This document shows, piece after piece, positions 62,590-64,000 of a DNA stretch of 64,000 nucleotides (position 1 is its first letter; every line of letters begins with the position of its first letter). The stretch is from Nitrososphaerota archaeon (GTDB lineage: Archaea; Thermoproteota; Nitrososphaeria; Nitrososphaerales; CADDZS01). Below the pieces are notes generated by a model. The model searched no databases and was not told the origin of the DNA. It saw only the letters and a list, made by a program, of their open reading frames with translations. The stretch covers positions 1 to 64,000 of the forward strand of contig JABDCJ010000004.1 in assembly GCA_013288145.1 (NCBI GenBank). Reading direction: 5' to 3'. The position numbers were made by a program, and so were the translations under genes.

Positions 62590-63477
62590 TCAAGGAGCGA
62601 TTGGTTCGACGCGATTGACAGTCATTTGTGGTGAAATCTGGTTAAGAGGAACAAGCGATTTCGCGCTCTTGTATAGAGTAAATCCCATTACAAGGATGAC
62701 CACCAGGAACAGAATAAATCCCGAAAAATCGCTTGGTCCGGAGATGACTCCAAAAAAGAGAAGGAGCAAAATCGCCGGCGAGGGGGCAAACCAGAGAAAA
62801 TGCATTCGAAGCCTACTATTCCATTTTGAACGAATCGCTATTGCCGGAATGAAGATTACCCCGCATAACAGAACGACAACAGGAAAATTATATACAACCA
62901 GTAGCGCTTCATTCTGGATGTTTCCGGTACTAAGCTGGTTCAACAACACTAGGTTTCCCGTAAGTTCTGCATAGGCGGCGAGCAACAGAATACTTCCCCA
63001 GGTCAAGATGTTGGCGATCCAGATTGGAATCCGAATCTTGCTCCAGTAGAGGGTGTCTCGAACGAGAGGATCCATGCGGCGACTGACAAGAATCGAGGCG
63101 TCTATCCAGTAAAAGACCACCGCGAATAAAAAATAAAATGTCACTGTACTAATTGCGGCAGTGACCTGCAAAGAGAGGTTTGCTGGGAGATCCCCAGAAA
63201 CTGCCAGGGTCGACCACAGGGAGAGAATGATAATACCTATTCCGAACGCCTGCCGGCGATAGAGAGGGACCGCTAGTGCTCGTCTGACGTTGAATGCCCA
63301 GTAAGCCCCGTACGCAAACATTGGCGCTGAGGATAGTGAGAACAGAATTAATGGTCCGAAAACACCAACCGCATTATGGATGACGCCACTGCCGCCGAGC
63401 AGAAATCGAGCTACCAAAATGGACGCGACGCCCATTGCGGAGAGAATAATTGCGGTAATGTCAGCTCTATCTGGCAT
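62590..63477 (-). CDS. Eight-span membrane protein
   Basis: 295 aa with about eight hydrophobic helices (around 8-28, 37-60, 79-97, 105-128, 152-172, 188-212, 224-246, 250-270) and short loops. The layout resembles histidine-kinase or sensor membrane domains, but no cytoplasmic domain follows. It overlaps the upstream RAD55/KaiC-like gene by 11 nt, so both are translated together, suggesting a signalling pair. Confidence 0.7.
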   Translation of the reverse strand: MPDRADITAIILSAMGVASILVARFLLGGSGVIHNAVGVFGPLILFSLSSAPMFAYGAYWAFNVRRALAVPLYRRQAFGIGIIILSLWSTLAVSGDLPANLSLQVTAAISTVTFYFLFAVVFYWIDASILVSRRMDPLVRDTLYWSKIRIPIWIANILTWGSILLLAAYAELTGNLVLLNQLSTGNIQNEALLVVYNFPVVVLLCGVIFIPAIAIRSKWNSRLRMHFLWFAPSPAILLLLFFGVISGPSDFSGFILFLVVILVMGFTLYKSAKSLVPLNQISPQMTVNRVEPIAP

Positions 63478-64000
63478 ATGCGTTTAGCTCCATCCCATTT
63501 TTGGAAAATGCAAAATTATAGTAGCCCACCTGCGGCGTAACGCCGCGCATCTTTCTTATCCGTAGGAGAGGCAGTACCCTGAGACCTTCCTCGTACAGTT
63601 TCAATTCTACGACACCATCAAATAATTGCTGCATTGCGGCAAGAACGTTGGGTGGGTGCATTCCCTCTTCAATGGTTGCAACCACGACGCACTCGTATTG
63701 CTTGACATCAGAAAAAAGTTGAGTTAGAAATTTATAAATTGTATCCGGCTGATTGAGCATCAAAAGCGAAGAGAGGACGTCAGTGACTACCCTGATCCTT
63801 CTCGTCGAGTTTTTCTTCAGAATATCTTTGAGGTTAAACGAGAGTCCCGAGAGGTCGCCGACGTCAAATTTCACTTGCCCTCCGTCGCTAGAAAACCAGA
63901 AAGGTACACGTTGCGTGAGATCTACGTTGAACGCTTTAACATCCTGAAGTACTTCTCGCGACGACAACCGAGTAAGGTAAAGACAAAAGTCGTTTTGCAC
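63467..64000 (-). CDS. RAD55/KaiC-like RecA-superfamily ATPase, 3' part (truncated by window)
   Basis: Only the C-terminal 177 codons are in the window. …RRIRVVTDVLSSLLMLNQPDTIYKFLTQLFSDVKQYECVVVATIEEGMH… is the Walker B/sensor half of a KaiC-like core, followed by …DGVVELKLYEEGLRVLPLLRIRKMRG. Walker A should lie beyond 64000. Archaeal homologues take part in signalling rather than DNA repair. Confidence 0.7.
   Translation of the reverse strand: MQNDFCLYLTRLSSREVLQDVKAFNVDLTQRVPFWFSSDGGQVKFDVGDLSGLSFNLKDILKKNSTRRIRVVTDVLSSLLMLNQPDTIYKFLTQLFSDVKQYECVVVATIEEGMHPPNVLAAMQQLFDGVVELKLYEEGLRVLPLLRIRKMRGVTPQVGYYNFAFSKNGMELNAYAR

Noticed and set aside
1..64000. CRISPR arrays, rRNA genes, replication origin
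   Set aside because: No regularly spaced repeats, rRNA-like sequence or origin-type repeat clusters were seen.

Overview
The window looks like chromosomal DNA of an archaeon, most plausibly a Nitrososphaeria/Thermoproteota-type lineage from soil or sediment; the exact taxon is inference. The signs are two full-length CDC48-type AAA ATPases, a group II chaperonin (thermosome), PAC2, TRAM and C-x2-C zinc-ribbon proteins, frequent TTG starts, TATA-box promoters with short leaders, DUF929/VKOR disulfide proteins, Lrp-type double-helix regulators, and three tRNA genes with introns, two of them at a non-canonical site. No ammonia-oxidation gene is visible.

Layout. 1-6.5 kb: CDC48 copy 1, a PAC2 protein, secreted or anchored surface proteins, and a DUF929+VKOR disulfide pair. 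6.6-9.5 kb: an IS6-like element (8-bp target duplication AGATGGGA) carrying a transposase, a ribbon-helix-helix protein and membrane proteins, lying against an inverted remnant of a related IS. 9.5-13.7 kb: a PadR-controlled membrane operon, an aldehyde dehydrogenase and a DUF192 protein. 13.8-16.7 kb: a Tat-exported beta-helix protein between two decayed ~44-bp direct repeats. 17-30.4 kb: a catabolic island (two sugar isomerase-like TIM barrels, Gfo/Idh/MocA oxidoreductase, zinc alcohol dehydrogenase, Rieske oxygenase, two solute-binding proteins, MetE-like protein, CoA-transferase, enoyl-CoA hydratase). 31-37 kb: tRNA-Ser, regulators, many small zinc proteins and an ArsC-like phosphatase. 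37.5-44.3 kb: CDC48 copy 2, thermosome, MOSC, VOC and ArsR. 45.5-52.1 kb: two intron-containing tRNA-Thr genes enclosing an amidohydrolase, GNAT, nucleotidyltransferase, regulator and saccharopine dehydrogenase-like gene. 52-58.6 kb: a TMEM175-like channel, VapBC, and an ABC-2 exporter with a winged-helix regulator. 58.6-64 kb: a split DUF1254/DUF1214 pair, Lrp regulator, CMD protein, membrane protein and a truncated RAD55/KaiC-like ATPase.

How the genes work together. CDC48 and PAC2 suggest protein quality control, with only copy 2 ending in a proteasome-docking-like tail. The 17-30 kb island looks like uptake and breakdown of polyols or quaternary-amine/carnitine-like compounds, but the substrate is inferred. 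At 56-58.6 kb three near-identical 15-bp palindromes of form GTACAAwwTTTGTAC sit just upstream of TATA boxes, one of them between an ABC exporter and an operon encoding its own winged-helix regulator; this is the best candidate for an undescribed regulatory system here.

A second theme is small or N-terminal coding sequence that conventional gene calling misses: several families begin exactly at a CTG, and several small proteins are interrupted by one in-frame stop or a single-base shift, while nearly all large genes are intact.
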